From Actinosynnema sp. ALI-1.44 (GTDB lineage Bacteria; Actinomycetota; Actinomycetes; Mycobacteriales; Pseudonocardiaceae), in the NCBI RefSeq assembly GCF_001984155.1, contig NZ_MTQO01000047.1, positions 248,001-312,000 on the forward strand: a stretch of DNA of 64,000 nucleotides, in the 5' to 3' direction. The position numbers were made by a program, and so were the translations under genes. The notes under the pieces were generated by a model. The model ran no database searches and had not been told where the DNA came from. It worked only from the letters and a program-made list of their open reading frames with translations. Positions within the stretch are counted from its first letter, which is position 1. Every line of letters starts with the position of its first letter. Below are positions 41,241 through 49,604 of this stretch, piece by piece.

Positions 41241-41297
41241 GTGCAACCAATGTGGCCTTTGTTGCGTTTCGTGCAACAAAGGCCACATTGGTTGCAC
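41241..41297. terminator. Exceptionally long perfect hairpin between convergent genes
   Basis: Two fully complementary 25-base arms (41241-41265 and 41273-41297, starting GTGCAACCAATGTGGCC) flank a 7-base loop, GTTTCGT. It lies between the ends of the histidine kinase and the secreted amidase-like gene, so it can act as a bidirectional terminator. The perfect arms also suggest a dispersed repeat element. Confidence 0.8.
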
Positions 41298-41309
41298 AAG
41301 CAGCGGACG

Positions 41310-42131
41310 TTAGCTGGTGAACCGCGCGGCCGCGATGGGGCGCTGGGCGACCGTGTAGGTCCCGCTGGAGGACGTGTTGACGCTCCACCGGTACCGCGTG
41401 AACGTCCCGGTGTCGTCGGAGACGTAGAACATCATGTGCCCGAAGCCGACGCCTTCGCGGTCGTTGACGCCGTCGACCAGCCGGATGTCCGGGTACGCCG
41501 CGTAGTTCCCGACGCCGCGGACCCCGTGCGGATCCGACGTGCAGTCGATGACCTCGACGGCGTACTGCGTCTCGCCGGGGAAGTTCAGCGTCGGGCTCGG
41601 CGCGACGTAGGTTCCCTTGATCCGCCGGACCATCACGATGTGACCGGTCTGGGTGGGCTTGCCGTTGTTGTAGTCGATCGCGATGAGGTCCCCGGCGCGC
41701 AGGTCCGCCAGCCGTTCGACGGTCAGCCAGTGCGGGATTCCGGCGGCGAAGGCCTGCCGGTACTGCCGGGCGGTGGGGGAGCGGGAACCGAAGTAGGTCT
41801 CGAAGTGCTGGGGCGTGGCGGCGTCCGGGTAGGTCCGCCGGAGCAAGCCGGTCAGGAACGACGCGCACTGCGACTGGTTGAACCAGGTCGACGGCTGCCC
41901 CGGCGTTCCCCACGTGAGGATGTTCGGGGTGCCGTCGTCCTTGTAGTTGTTGTTCTCCGCAGGGCAGGACGGGAGGTTCAGGTACTGCACGAAGGCCTCC
42001 GCCTCGATCACGTGCGGGGCCGTCGTCGGGTATGGGTCCGCAGGCATGTCAGCCGCGGTGGCCGGGACACTGCTCGACGCGGCGAACACCGCGCCCGCGC
42101 CGAGCAGTGCCCGTCTCGACAAGGACGTCAT
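41310..42131 (-). CDS. Tat-exported NlpC/CHAP-like protein
   Basis: This 273-residue protein begins with a twin-arginine signal (SLSRRALLGAGAVFAAS), cleaved probably after VPATA near residue 27. The mature part has a Cys in FNQSQCASFLTGLLRRTY. It then has DLRAGDLIAIDYNN and a His in TGHIVMVRRI, the order seen in NlpC/P60 and CHAP cysteine peptidases that cut peptidoglycan. The fit is by motif order only, so the activity is provisional. It shares a long hairpin terminator with the convergent kinase gene and lies 20 bases after the semialdehyde dehydrogenase stop. Confidence 0.62.
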   Translation of the reverse strand: MTSLSRRALLGAGAVFAASSSVPATAADMPADPYPTTAPHVIEAEAFVQYLNLPSCPAENNNYKDDGTPNILTWGTPGQPSTWFNQSQCASFLTGLLRRTYPDAATPQHFETYFGSRSPTARQYRQAFAAGIPHWLTVERLADLRAGDLIAIDYNNGKPTQTGHIVMVRRIKGTYVAPSPTLNFPGETQYAVEVIDCTSDPHGVRGVGNYAAYPDIRLVDGVNDREGVGFGHMMFYVSDDTGTFTRYRWSVNTSSSGTYTVAQRPIAAARFTS

Positions 42132-42151
42132 GCCTCTATGGAAACCCGGGA

Positions 42152-43657
42152 TCAGTGGTTTCCCAATACCCCATCCCGACGACGGGTGATGCCGAGCGGG
42201 TTGGCGTCTCGCAGTTCCGGCGGGAGGAGCTCGTCCGGCCACGTCTGGTACGTCACGGGGGCGAGCCAGCGGTAGATGCCCGGCACACCGATGGACGTGT
42301 GGCTCGCGTTCGTCGTCGCGGGCCACGGGCCGCCGTGCTGCATCGCCCACGCCAGCGCGATCCCGGTCGGCCAGCCGTTGTAGATCAACCGGCCCGCGAT
42401 CTTGCGCAGCTCACCCGCGACCGCCGCGGCGTCCGCGTTCTCCGACGGCTGCGCGTGCACCGTTCCGGTCAGCGTGCCGGGCAGACGGGACAGCACCGGC
42501 AGCACGTCGGCCACGTCCGAGTACGTGACCACCAGCGCCGACGGGCCGAAGTTCTCCTCGGTCAGCTTCTCCAGGTTGGCCTCGAAGGTCGCCAGCGGCA
42601 CGGAGAACAGCGCGGGCTTGCTCGCCCACGCGTCGCCCGGTGCGCTGCCGGTGGCCACCAGGGACACCAAGTCGCTGTGCGACAGCGTGTCCACGGTCGA
42701 GCGGTACGTGTCGTGCATCCGCTCGTTGAGCATCGCGCCGCCATGGGAGTCCGTCACGGCCTTGCCGAGATCATCCACAATGGACGACGGGGCGAACACC
42801 AGCCCGGGGTTGGTGCAGAACTGCCCGACCCCCATGGTCACCGACTGCGCGAAGCCCGCCGCGATCTCCGACGAACGCTCGGCTGCCGCCGCGGGCAGGA
42901 CCACGGTCGGGTTGACGCTGCCCAGCTCGCCGTAGAACGGGATCGGGTCCGGCCGTGAGTTCGCCAGGTCGTAGAGCGCGCGCCCGCCGCTGAGGGAACC
43001 GGTGAACCCGACCGCCTTGACCAACGGGTGCTGCACCAGCCGGACACCCGACTGGGTGCCGTGGACGACCGAGAACAGCCCGTCCGGCGCGCCGCCCTCG
43101 CTCAACGCCGCCGCGACCACGCGGCCCGTCTCGTTGGTGGTGTTGGGGTGCCCCGGGTGGGCCTTGACCACCACGGCACAGCCCGCCGCCAGCGCCGACG
43201 CGGTGTCCGAACCGACCGTCGACAACGCGAAGGGGAAGTTGCTGGCCGAGAACACCGCGATCACGCCGATCGGCCGCAGCACCCGCCGCACGTCCGGGCG
43301 CGGCGGGATGATGTCCATGTTCGGCGAGTCGATCGTCGCGTCGACGTAGCTGCCCTCACGCAACACGTCCGCGAACATCCGCAGCTGGTTGGTGGTGCGC
43401 TTGAGCTCGGTGGTCAGCCTCGGCACGCCCAGCGCGGTTTCCGCGTCGGCGACCGCGATCAGCGCTTCGGACTCGCCGTCCAGCCGGTCGGCCACCAGGT
43501 CGAGCACCCGCGCCCGGTCTTCGGCTGCCCGGTCCGACCAGGTCAGGTAGGCCGAGTGCGCGGCTTCGCAGAGCCGGTCCACCTCGGTGTCCGAGGTGAC
43601 CTCGAGCGGGTCGCCGTACGGCTGCCCGGTCCTCGGGTCGTAGCCCTGCACAGTCAC
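42152..43657 (-). CDS. alpha-Ketoglutarate semialdehyde dehydrogenase
   Basis: This 501-residue aldehyde dehydrogenase has the catalytic Cys in GVGQFCTNPG and the Glu in FYGELGSVNP. It belongs to the NADP-dependent subgroup annotated as 2,5-dioxovalerate dehydrogenase (IGVIAVFSASNFPFALSTVG). It would oxidise alpha-ketoglutarate semialdehyde to alpha-ketoglutarate, the last step of oxidative uronate breakdown. The GTG start overlaps the uronate dehydrogenase stop (GTGA) and has AGGAGG upstream. The neighbouring genes encode all earlier steps, which makes the substrate assignment firm. Confidence 0.9.
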   Translation of the reverse strand: MTVQGYDPRTGQPYGDPLEVTSDTEVDRLCEAAHSAYLTWSDRAAEDRARVLDLVADRLDGESEALIAVADAETALGVPRLTTELKRTTNQLRMFADVLREGSYVDATIDSPNMDIIPPRPDVRRVLRPIGVIAVFSASNFPFALSTVGSDTASALAAGCAVVVKAHPGHPNTTNETGRVVAAALSEGGAPDGLFSVVHGTQSGVRLVQHPLVKAVGFTGSLSGGRALYDLANSRPDPIPFYGELGSVNPTVVLPAAAAERSSEIAAGFAQSVTMGVGQFCTNPGLVFAPSSIVDDLGKAVTDSHGGAMLNERMHDTYRSTVDTLSHSDLVSLVATGSAPGDAWASKPALFSVPLATFEANLEKLTEENFGPSALVVTYSDVADVLPVLSRLPGTLTGTVHAQPSENADAAAVAGELRKIAGRLIYNGWPTGIALAWAMQHGGPWPATTNASHTSIGVPGIYRWLAPVTYQTWPDELLPPELRDANPLGITRRRDGVLGNH

Positions 43658-44478
43658 CGTCCTGCCTCCTTCTCAGCTGTGTTGAAATCGGGGCCGCACC
43701 ACGCGCCGCCGAGATACCGCGCCGCATGCGACTCCGGGTCGAGCTCGCCGTGCTCGGCGATCACCTCGGCCGCGTAGACCTCGGAGTCGTCCTGGGACTC
43801 GTAGCCGAGTTTGCGGCCCTCGTCCAGGGAGAACCAGCGGCGGGTGTTGTCCGAGATGCCCCAGATGACGCGGAAACCGGGGTCCGGCGTGGCCAGGCAC
43901 GCCTCGAACAGCCGCGCGCCGTCGGCGGGCGACAGCCACGTCGACAGCATCCGCACGTCTTTGGGTTTCTCGAAGCACGAGCCGATCCGCACGCAGATGA
44001 CGTCCATGCCGTAGCGGTCGGCGTACAGGCTGCCCAGGGCCTCCAGCGCGACCTTGCTGACGCCGTAGTTGGTGTCCGGCCTGGGGAACTCGTAGTCCCC
44101 GGCCTCGCCTCGCGCCTTCTCGACGAAGCCGACCGCGTGGTTGGAGCTGGCCAGCACCACGCGCTTGACGCCCTGCCTGCGCGCTGCCTCGAGGACCACG
44201 TAGGTGCCGTTGATGTTGACGTCGAGGATCTTGGACCAGACCTGCTCGAGGCTGTGCCCGCCGAGGTGGATCACCGCGTCGACACCGGCGCAGGCCCGCT
44301 CCATCGCGTCCGTGTCGGTGACGGACGCCTGGATGATCTCCACCTGCTCGTCCGCGCCTGCGGCGGGGAGTTCGGCGATGTCCAGCAGCCGCAGGATCCG
44401 ATCGTCGGCGGCCAGCCGGGTACGCATCAGCGTCCCGACTCCTCCTGCCGCCCCGGTGATCAGGATGCGTTGGGTCAC
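43654..44478 (-). CDS. udh: Uronate dehydrogenase
   Basis: This 274-residue short-chain dehydrogenase has the NAD loop TGAAGGVGT, the active-site Ser in ASSNHAVGF and Tyr/Lys in TNYGVSKVA. These match uronate dehydrogenases such as that of Agrobacterium (about 265 residues). It oxidises D-glucuronate or D-galacturonate to the aldarolactone with NAD. The segment LSTWLSPADGARLFEACL, seen in Udh, supports the call over a generic epimerase. It overlaps the following dehydrogenase gene by 4 bases and follows the iclR gene by 51. Confidence 0.87.
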   Translation of the reverse strand: MTQRILITGAAGGVGTLMRTRLAADDRILRLLDIAELPAAGADEQVEIIQASVTDTDAMERACAGVDAVIHLGGHSLEQVWSKILDVNINGTYVVLEAARRQGVKRVVLASSNHAVGFVEKARGEAGDYEFPRPDTNYGVSKVALEALGSLYADRYGMDVICVRIGSCFEKPKDVRMLSTWLSPADGARLFEACLATPDPGFRVIWGISDNTRRWFSLDEGRKLGYESQDDSEVYAAEVIAEHGELDPESHAARYLGGAWCGPDFNTAEKEAGR

Positions 44479-44529
44479 GTTCTTCGGTCCCTTTCGGTTC
44501 TCGCGGCAGTGGTCGAATCAGTGGTCGAA

Positions 44530-45330
44530 TCAGCGGCCGAACTGGCGCAGCAGTTCGGTGATCGTCTTGGCGCCTTCCAGCAGCGCGGTCACGACCTGGT
44601 TCTCGTGGTCGGCGTCCAGCCTGCCCAGCGGCACCGAGCAGCTGATCGCGTCGATCACCGGGTTGCGGTACGGCAGCGCCACGGCGAAGCAGCCGAGGCC
44701 GGGCGTGTTCTCCTCGCGCTCGTGCGCGTATCCGGCGGCGCGGAACTTCGCCAGCTGCTCGTGCAGCGCGGCCCGGTCGATCACGGTGTTCGGCGTCAGC
44801 GGCGTCATCTTCTCCGGCAGGAGGGAGTCGACTTCCGCCGCCGGGCGCTCGGCCAGCAGCGCCTTGCCCAGCGAGGTGGAGTGCGCGGGCAGCCTGCGGC
44901 CGACCCTGGACACCACGCGCAGGTGGTGCTCGGACTCCCGGCTGGCCAGGTAGACGACGTCACCGCCGTCCAGCCTGGCGAGGTGGACGGTCTCGTTGAC
45001 CTCGCGCCGCACGTGTTCCATCACGCGGATGGCCACCTGCACGACCGGGTCATGATCCAAATAGGACGTTCCGACGAGCAGGGCGCGCACGCCGATGCCG
45101 TAGGTGCCGCTCGCCGGTTCCACCTCGACCCAACCGCGGGCGACCAGCGTCTGCAACAGCATGTACAGGCTGGACTTCGGATAGCTCAGCTCATGGTGCA
45201 GTTCGGTCAGCGTCAGCCTGCGTTCCGAGGACGCCAGCGCCTCGAGCAGTTCCACCGTCCGGTCGGCCGACTTCACGGCGGCTGGCCGGGTGGGCTGGCC
45301 CGCGGTGCCACGGGCTTGGTCGACCGCCAC
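44530..45330 (-). CDS. IclR-family regulator of the uronate genes
   Basis: This 266-residue protein has an N-terminal winged helix (about 20-80; LTELHHELSYPKSSLYMLLQTL). The C-terminal IclR effector domain has the signature LPAHSTSLGKALLAERP and ends with VALPYRNPVIDAISCSVPLG. IclR proteins bind small acids such as aldarates or keto-sugar acids. It is transcribed away from the binding-protein gene and in the same direction as udh, so it sits between the two halves of the catabolic cluster. The GTG start is preceded by AAGGAGG. A 12-base sequence is duplicated at its stop. Confidence 0.9.
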   Translation of the reverse strand: MAVDQARGTAGQPTRPAAVKSADRTVELLEALASSERRLTLTELHHELSYPKSSLYMLLQTLVARGWVEVEPASGTYGIGVRALLVGTSYLDHDPVVQVAIRVMEHVRREVNETVHLARLDGGDVVYLASRESEHHLRVVSRVGRRLPAHSTSLGKALLAERPAAEVDSLLPEKMTPLTPNTVIDRAALHEQLAKFRAAGYAHEREENTPGLGCFAVALPYRNPVIDAISCSVPLGRLDADHENQVVTALLEGAKTITELLRQFGR

Positions 45331-45356
45331 TTGGGTCCTCCTTTTGGCTTCGGACC

Positions 45357-45386
45357 TTGACAGTAGTCGTGGTCGATTCTTACAGT
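45357..45386 (+). promoter_or_regulatory. Promoter of the uronate import/catabolism operon
   Basis: TTGACA (45357-45362) and TACAGT (45381-45386) are separated by 18 bases, a near-consensus vegetative promoter. The start near 45393 gives a leader of about 73 bases before the binding-protein ATG. The IclR regulator is the likely repressor. Confidence 0.7.
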
Positions 45387-45465
45387 CCCGGTCGCGGGTT
45401 CACAAGTACGACCGAACTTCGCATATGTGAAAGCCAGCGCCATCACAGTAGGTCGGAGTGTTCCA

Positions 45466-46830
45466 ATGCCGGACACCGCAGTCTCGCGCTCGTCTGTAAG
45501 AACGCCAAGGTCACGCGGTCTGATGTGGACCGCGGCCGCGACAGCCTCCCTCGCCGTGCTGACCGGCTGTGGCACGTCGACGTCCCCCTCCGCCCAGCAG
45601 GGCGACCCGAACGCCCCGCTCGAGGTCTGGACCCGCAGCCAGGACTCGGCTGCGAAGGTCTACACGCGGATCTTCGAGGAGTTCACCCGCAAGACCGGCG
45701 TCAAGGTCCAGTACAAGGCCGTCTTCAACGACTTCGACAAGCAGATCCAGCAGCGGGCCGCCAACAAGGACCTGCCCGACCTGGTCATCACCGACACCGG
45801 GTCGCTCGGTGTGTTCACCCAGCAGGGCCTGGTCGGCGAGGTCGACCGCGCCGCGCTCGCCGGTGGCGGCGACGTCAGCGACCGGGCGTGGGGCAACGCC
45901 AAGACCGCGGACGGCAAGTTCCACGCGGTGCCGTGGTCCACGCAGGCCAACGTGACGCTGGTCCGCAAGGACTGGCGGGAGAAGCTCGGCAAGCCCGTGC
46001 CCAGGACCCACGAGGAACTGCTCGACCTGGCCAAGGCGTTCACCACCCAGGACCCGGACGGCAACGGCCAGGCCGACACGTACGGCATCCTCGCGCCTGC
46101 CACGACCGACCGCGGCTACACGCTCTGGTGGGCGTCGAACTTCCTCTGGCAGAGCGGCGGTGACGTGCTCAAGGACGCGGGCAACGGCAAGTTCTCGGTC
46201 GCCGTCGACTCGCCGGACAGCCAGCGGTCCGTCGAGTGGATCCGTGGCCTGTTCTGCGACAGCAAGGTGATGAACCCGAACGCGCTGACGCTGACCACCA
46301 ACGACGCTCACCCGCTGTTCGAGACCGGCAAGGTCGGCGTCTACACCACCGGCCCGTACATGTTCAGCCGCTTCGACAAGAACCTCGGCAAGGACAAGTA
46401 CGAGGTCATCCCGTCGCCGAAGGGCTCGGCCGGGGACACCGTGCTCGGTGAGGGCGAGGACATGTACATCATGGCGGGCTCGCCCAACCCCGCCGGGCAG
46501 AAGAAACTCGTCGAGTACATGCTCACGCCGGAGACCCAGCAGATGGGCATGAAGGTCAACGCGGGCGAGACCCCGGTCGTGCGGCTGCCGGTGAACAAGA
46601 ACGTCGACGTCAAGTCCGTGCTCAACGACCCGCGATGGGACACCACCAAGCAGGTCTACGAGTCCGCCGGTCGCCCGTTCCCCGCTGTGCCGAACTTCCA
46701 GCCGTTCCGCCAGAAGACCTCCGAGTCGTTGAACAAGATCTTCACCTGCTCCACCGACACCAAGGCCGAATTGGGCAAGCTCGCCGGTGAGCTCAAGAAG
46801 GAACTGTCGACGCAGGGCATTTCCCAGTGA
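45466..46830 (+). CDS. Sugar ABC transporter substrate-binding lipoprotein
   Basis: This 454-residue family 1 solute-binding protein has a signal peptide with lipobox LTGC (Cys near 36). The mature part shows LEVWTRSQDSAAKVYTRIFEEF, VVITD-type segments and GKVGVYTTGPYMFSRF, as in maltose and sugar-acid binding proteins. By context it should bind a uronate or an oligomer containing it. The ATG at 45466 has GGAG 7 bases upstream; a GTG at 45427 is the alternative. It overlaps the first permease gene by 4 bases. Confidence 0.92.
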   Translation: MPDTAVSRSSVRTPRSRGLMWTAAATASLAVLTGCGTSTSPSAQQGDPNAPLEVWTRSQDSAAKVYTRIFEEFTRKTGVKVQYKAVFNDFDKQIQQRAANKDLPDLVITDTGSLGVFTQQGLVGEVDRAALAGGGDVSDRAWGNAKTADGKFHAVPWSTQANVTLVRKDWREKLGKPVPRTHEELLDLAKAFTTQDPDGNGQADTYGILAPATTDRGYTLWWASNFLWQSGGDVLKDAGNGKFSVAVDSPDSQRSVEWIRGLFCDSKVMNPNALTLTTNDAHPLFETGKVGVYTTGPYMFSRFDKNLGKDKYEVIPSPKGSAGDTVLGEGEDMYIMAGSPNPAGQKKLVEYMLTPETQQMGMKVNAGETPVVRLPVNKNVDVKSVLNDPRWDTTKQVYESAGRPFPAVPNFQPFRQKTSESLNKIFTCSTDTKAELGKLAGELKKELSTQGISQ

Positions 46831-47786
46831 GTGTTGCCTCGGAAGCAACCGCTGTCCCGGGCGAGACCAAGGCCGCCCGGGACGGTGGTGTCACCGCGCG
46901 CCCGCCGAAGCGCGGGAAGTACTGGCACCGCTCGCTGATCCCGTGGCTGTTCCTGGCGCCCGCGCTGCTGTTGTTCCTGTACTTCAAGTTCATCCCGATG
47001 GCCGAGGGGATCCGGCTGAGCCTGTACAAGGTGCAGCCGTTCCTCGGCGACATCTTCGTCGGGATGGACAACTACGCGGCCGTGCTGGACGACACCGCGT
47101 TCCAGGAAGCCGCTTACCACACCGTGATCCTGGCGTTCGGCCAGACGTTCGGCGCGATGGTCGTCGGGTTCTTCCTCGCGCTGCTGCTGGAGGGACAGGC
47201 GAAGTCGCTGTGGTTCGTGCGCTCCGCGGTGTTCCTGCCCGTGGTGGCCGCGACCGCGGTCGTCGGCGAGATCTGGCGGGTGCTGTACTTCCCCGACCCC
47301 AACGGTTTCCTCAACAACGTGCTGTCGTGGGTCGGCGCGGGGCCGTCGACGTTCCTCGACCACCCCGACACCTCGCTGGTGTCGGTGATGGTGGTCGGGA
47401 TCTGGAAGCACGCGCCCTACGACATGGTCCTGATCCTCGCCGGGCTGGCCGGGATCGACCGCGAGCAGTACGAAGCCGCGGCGATCGACGGCACCAACGT
47501 CTTCCAGCGCCTCTGGTACGTCACGCTGCCCGCGTTGCGCCCGGTGATCACGATCCTGCTGACGCTGGCGGCCATCCGCGGCCTGCGCGTGTTCACCGAG
47601 GTGTACGTGCTGACCGGCGGTGGTCCCGCCGGGTCGACTTCGGTGTGGATGACGACCGTGTTCTCCCGCGGTTTCGAGAAGAACGACATCGGTGTGGCAT
47701 CGGCCGCGTCCGTCATGCTGTTCCTGGTGACGTTCGTGCTCACGGTTGTCGTCCAGATGTGGCGGCGAGCAAGGGAGGCACGATGA
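46827..47786 (+). CDS. ABC sugar permease, MalF type
   Basis: This 319-residue protein has six predicted membrane helices after a cytoplasmic N-terminus of about 40 residues. The EAA loop that contacts the ATPase reads EAAAIDGTNVFQRLWYVTLP. GTG start overlapping the binding-protein stop (GTGA). It forms a heterodimeric channel with the next gene product. No ATPase is encoded in the cluster; in actinomycetes a shared MsiK-type ATPase often serves several such importers. Confidence 0.93.
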   Translation: MSVASEATAVPGETKAARDGGVTARPPKRGKYWHRSLIPWLFLAPALLLFLYFKFIPMAEGIRLSLYKVQPFLGDIFVGMDNYAAVLDDTAFQEAAYHTVILAFGQTFGAMVVGFFLALLLEGQAKSLWFVRSAVFLPVVAATAVVGEIWRVLYFPDPNGFLNNVLSWVGAGPSTFLDHPDTSLVSVMVVGIWKHAPYDMVLILAGLAGIDREQYEAAAIDGTNVFQRLWYVTLPALRPVITILLTLAAIRGLRVFTEVYVLTGGGPAGSTSVWMTTVFSRGFEKNDIGVASAASVMLFLVTFVLTVVVQMWRRAREAR

Positions 47787-48667
47787 GCAAGGTCGGTGTC
47801 TCGTCGCGGCTGGACACCGCGCTGGGCTGGTCGACGGCCCGGAACGCCTATGCCAGCAGGGCGATCCGCCTCGTGCTGTGCGTGTTGGCGATCCTGATCT
47901 TCACCGGCCCGCTGATCACGGTGTTCTCCGGCGCTTTCGACGTCAACCGCGACCCGACGCAGCTGTCGGTGCTGCCCGGCAACCCGACGCTGCAGAACTT
48001 CGAGGAAGCGGACGCCAAGAACATCTGGGGCTATTTCGCCAACTCGTTGTTCATCGCGGGCGGTGCGCTGCTGCTTCAGCTGCTGGTCAGCGTGTTCGCC
48101 GCGTATGCCATGGCGCGCAAGAAGTTCCGTGGCCAGGCGATCATCATGCTCGTGATCCTGACGACGATGATGCTGCCGGAGGAGGTCATCGCGATCCCGC
48201 TGTCGCTGGTGATCGGTGACCTGCCGGTGGTCGAGCTGAACCTCAGGGGCACGCTGCTCGGGGTGATCCTGCCCTTGGGCGCGTGGGGTTTCTCCATCTT
48301 CGTGATGACGGAGTTCATGAAGGAGATCCCGGTCGAGCTGGAGGAGGCGGCCAGGGTGGACGGCGCCGGTGAGCTGCGGGTGTTCTGGCAGATCATCCTC
48401 CCGCTCTGCAGGCCCGCGCTCGCGGTGATCGCGGTGTTCGGATTCACCATGATCTGGGACCAGTACCTGCTGCCCCGGATCGTGGCCAACGACCCCGCCG
48501 ACTACACGCTGACCGTCGCGCTGGCGGACCTGCGGTCGGACATCGAGGTGGGGCCGGGCATCGTGTTGGCAGGCGCGCTGCTGGCGCTGGTACCGAGCCT
48601 GGTCGTGTACCTGTCGCTGCAGAAGTCGTTCCTGCGTGGGATAACCACAGGTGCGGTCAAGGGTTGA
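47783..48667 (+). CDS. ABC sugar permease, MalG type
   Basis: This 294-residue protein has six membrane helices. The EAA loop reads LEEAARVDGAGELRVFWQIILP and the N-terminal segment has the usual MalG-like NPTLQNFEEA. The ATG overlaps the previous stop (ATGA) and has GGGAGG upstream. It is the second half of the importer and lies 24 bases before the dehydratase gene. Confidence 0.93.
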   Translation: MSKVGVSSRLDTALGWSTARNAYASRAIRLVLCVLAILIFTGPLITVFSGAFDVNRDPTQLSVLPGNPTLQNFEEADAKNIWGYFANSLFIAGGALLLQLLVSVFAAYAMARKKFRGQAIIMLVILTTMMLPEEVIAIPLSLVIGDLPVVELNLRGTLLGVILPLGAWGFSIFVMTEFMKEIPVELEEAARVDGAGELRVFWQIILPLCRPALAVIAVFGFTMIWDQYLLPRIVANDPADYTLTVALADLRSDIEVGPGIVLAGALLALVPSLVVYLSLQKSFLRGITTGAVKG

Positions 48668-48691
48668 TCGCCGGTCGAGATTGAGGTCAGT

Positions 48692-49597
48692 ATGCAACTG
48701 GATGGAGTGCTTTTCTTCCCGGTGACCCCCTTCGACGCAAGCGGGGGAGTCGCTGTGGACGTGCTGGCCGAGCACGTCAAGCACGGCGTCGCCGCCGGTC
48801 CGGGCGGGGTGTTCGTGGCGTGTGGGACCGGTGAGTTCAACGCGTTGGACGTGGACGAGTTCGAGCAGGTCGTCAAGGTGGCCGTCGAGGCGACCGCGGG
48901 CCGGGTGCCCGTGTTCGCGGGCGCCGGTGGCCCGTTGCCGATCGCGAAGAGGTTCGCGGCGGCGGCCAAGTCCGCGGGCGCGGACGGATTGCTGTTGCTG
49001 CCGCCCTATTTGGTTTCCTCGCCACCGGCCGGTCTGGTGCGGTACGTCGAGGAGGTGAGCCAGGCAGGCAACCTTCCCACGATCGTCTACCAAAGAAACA
49101 ATGCTGTGTTCACCCCGGATTCGGCCGTGGAGGTTGCCTGTCTGCCCCACGTGATCGGGCTGAAGGACGGGCTCGGTGACATCGACCAGATGCAGCGGCT
49201 CGTGCTGGCCATCCGGTCCCGTGTGGACAAACCGTTCCAGTTCTTCAACGGTCTGCCCACCGCCGAGTTGACTGTGTCCGCGTACCGCGGCATCGGTGTC
49301 GAGCTGTACTCGTCGGCGGTGTTCTGCTTCGCGCCGGACATCTCGCTCGGCTTCTACGAGGCGGTGACGTCCGGGGACACCGCGAAGACCAACCGGTTGC
49401 TGACGGACTTCTACTGGCCGCTGGTCGAACTGCGCGACAAGGTGCCTGGGTACGCTGTCTCGCTGGTCAAGGCCGCGGTCGCGAAGACCGGACTGGCCGT
49501 CGGCGGGGTCCGTCCGCCGCTGCTCGACCCGTCGCCGGAGCACCTGGCTGAGCTCGACCGGATCATCGCAGCCGGACGTGCGGCACTGGAGGGCTGA
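48692..49597 (+). CDS. kdgD: 5-Dehydro-4-deoxyglucarate dehydratase
   Basis: This 301-residue DapA-family barrel has the Schiff-base Lys158 in VIGLKDGLGD, Tyr133 in IVYQRNNA and the carboxylate loop CGTGEFNALD (residues 44-53). The last differs from the GTTGE of true dihydrodipicolinate synthases and is typical of KdgD. It dehydrates and decarboxylates 5-keto-4-deoxyglucarate to alpha-ketoglutarate semialdehyde. The next gene makes its substrate and the aldehyde dehydrogenase at 42.2 kb uses its product. Confidence 0.92.
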   Translation: MQLDGVLFFPVTPFDASGGVAVDVLAEHVKHGVAAGPGGVFVACGTGEFNALDVDEFEQVVKVAVEATAGRVPVFAGAGGPLPIAKRFAAAAKSAGADGLLLLPPYLVSSPPAGLVRYVEEVSQAGNLPTIVYQRNNAVFTPDSAVEVACLPHVIGLKDGLGDIDQMQRLVLAIRSRVDKPFQFFNGLPTAELTVSAYRGIGVELYSSAVFCFAPDISLGFYEAVTSGDTAKTNRLLTDFYWPLVELRDKVPGYAVSLVKAAVAKTGLAVGGVRPPLLDPSPEHLAELDRIIAAGRAALEG

Positions 49598-49604
49598 CCA
49601 CACA

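Noticed and set aside
44507-44530. Two tandem copies of CAGTGGTCGAAT at the iclR stop
   Set aside because: A simple 12-base duplication at the gene end with a third degenerate copy; most likely replication slippage without function.
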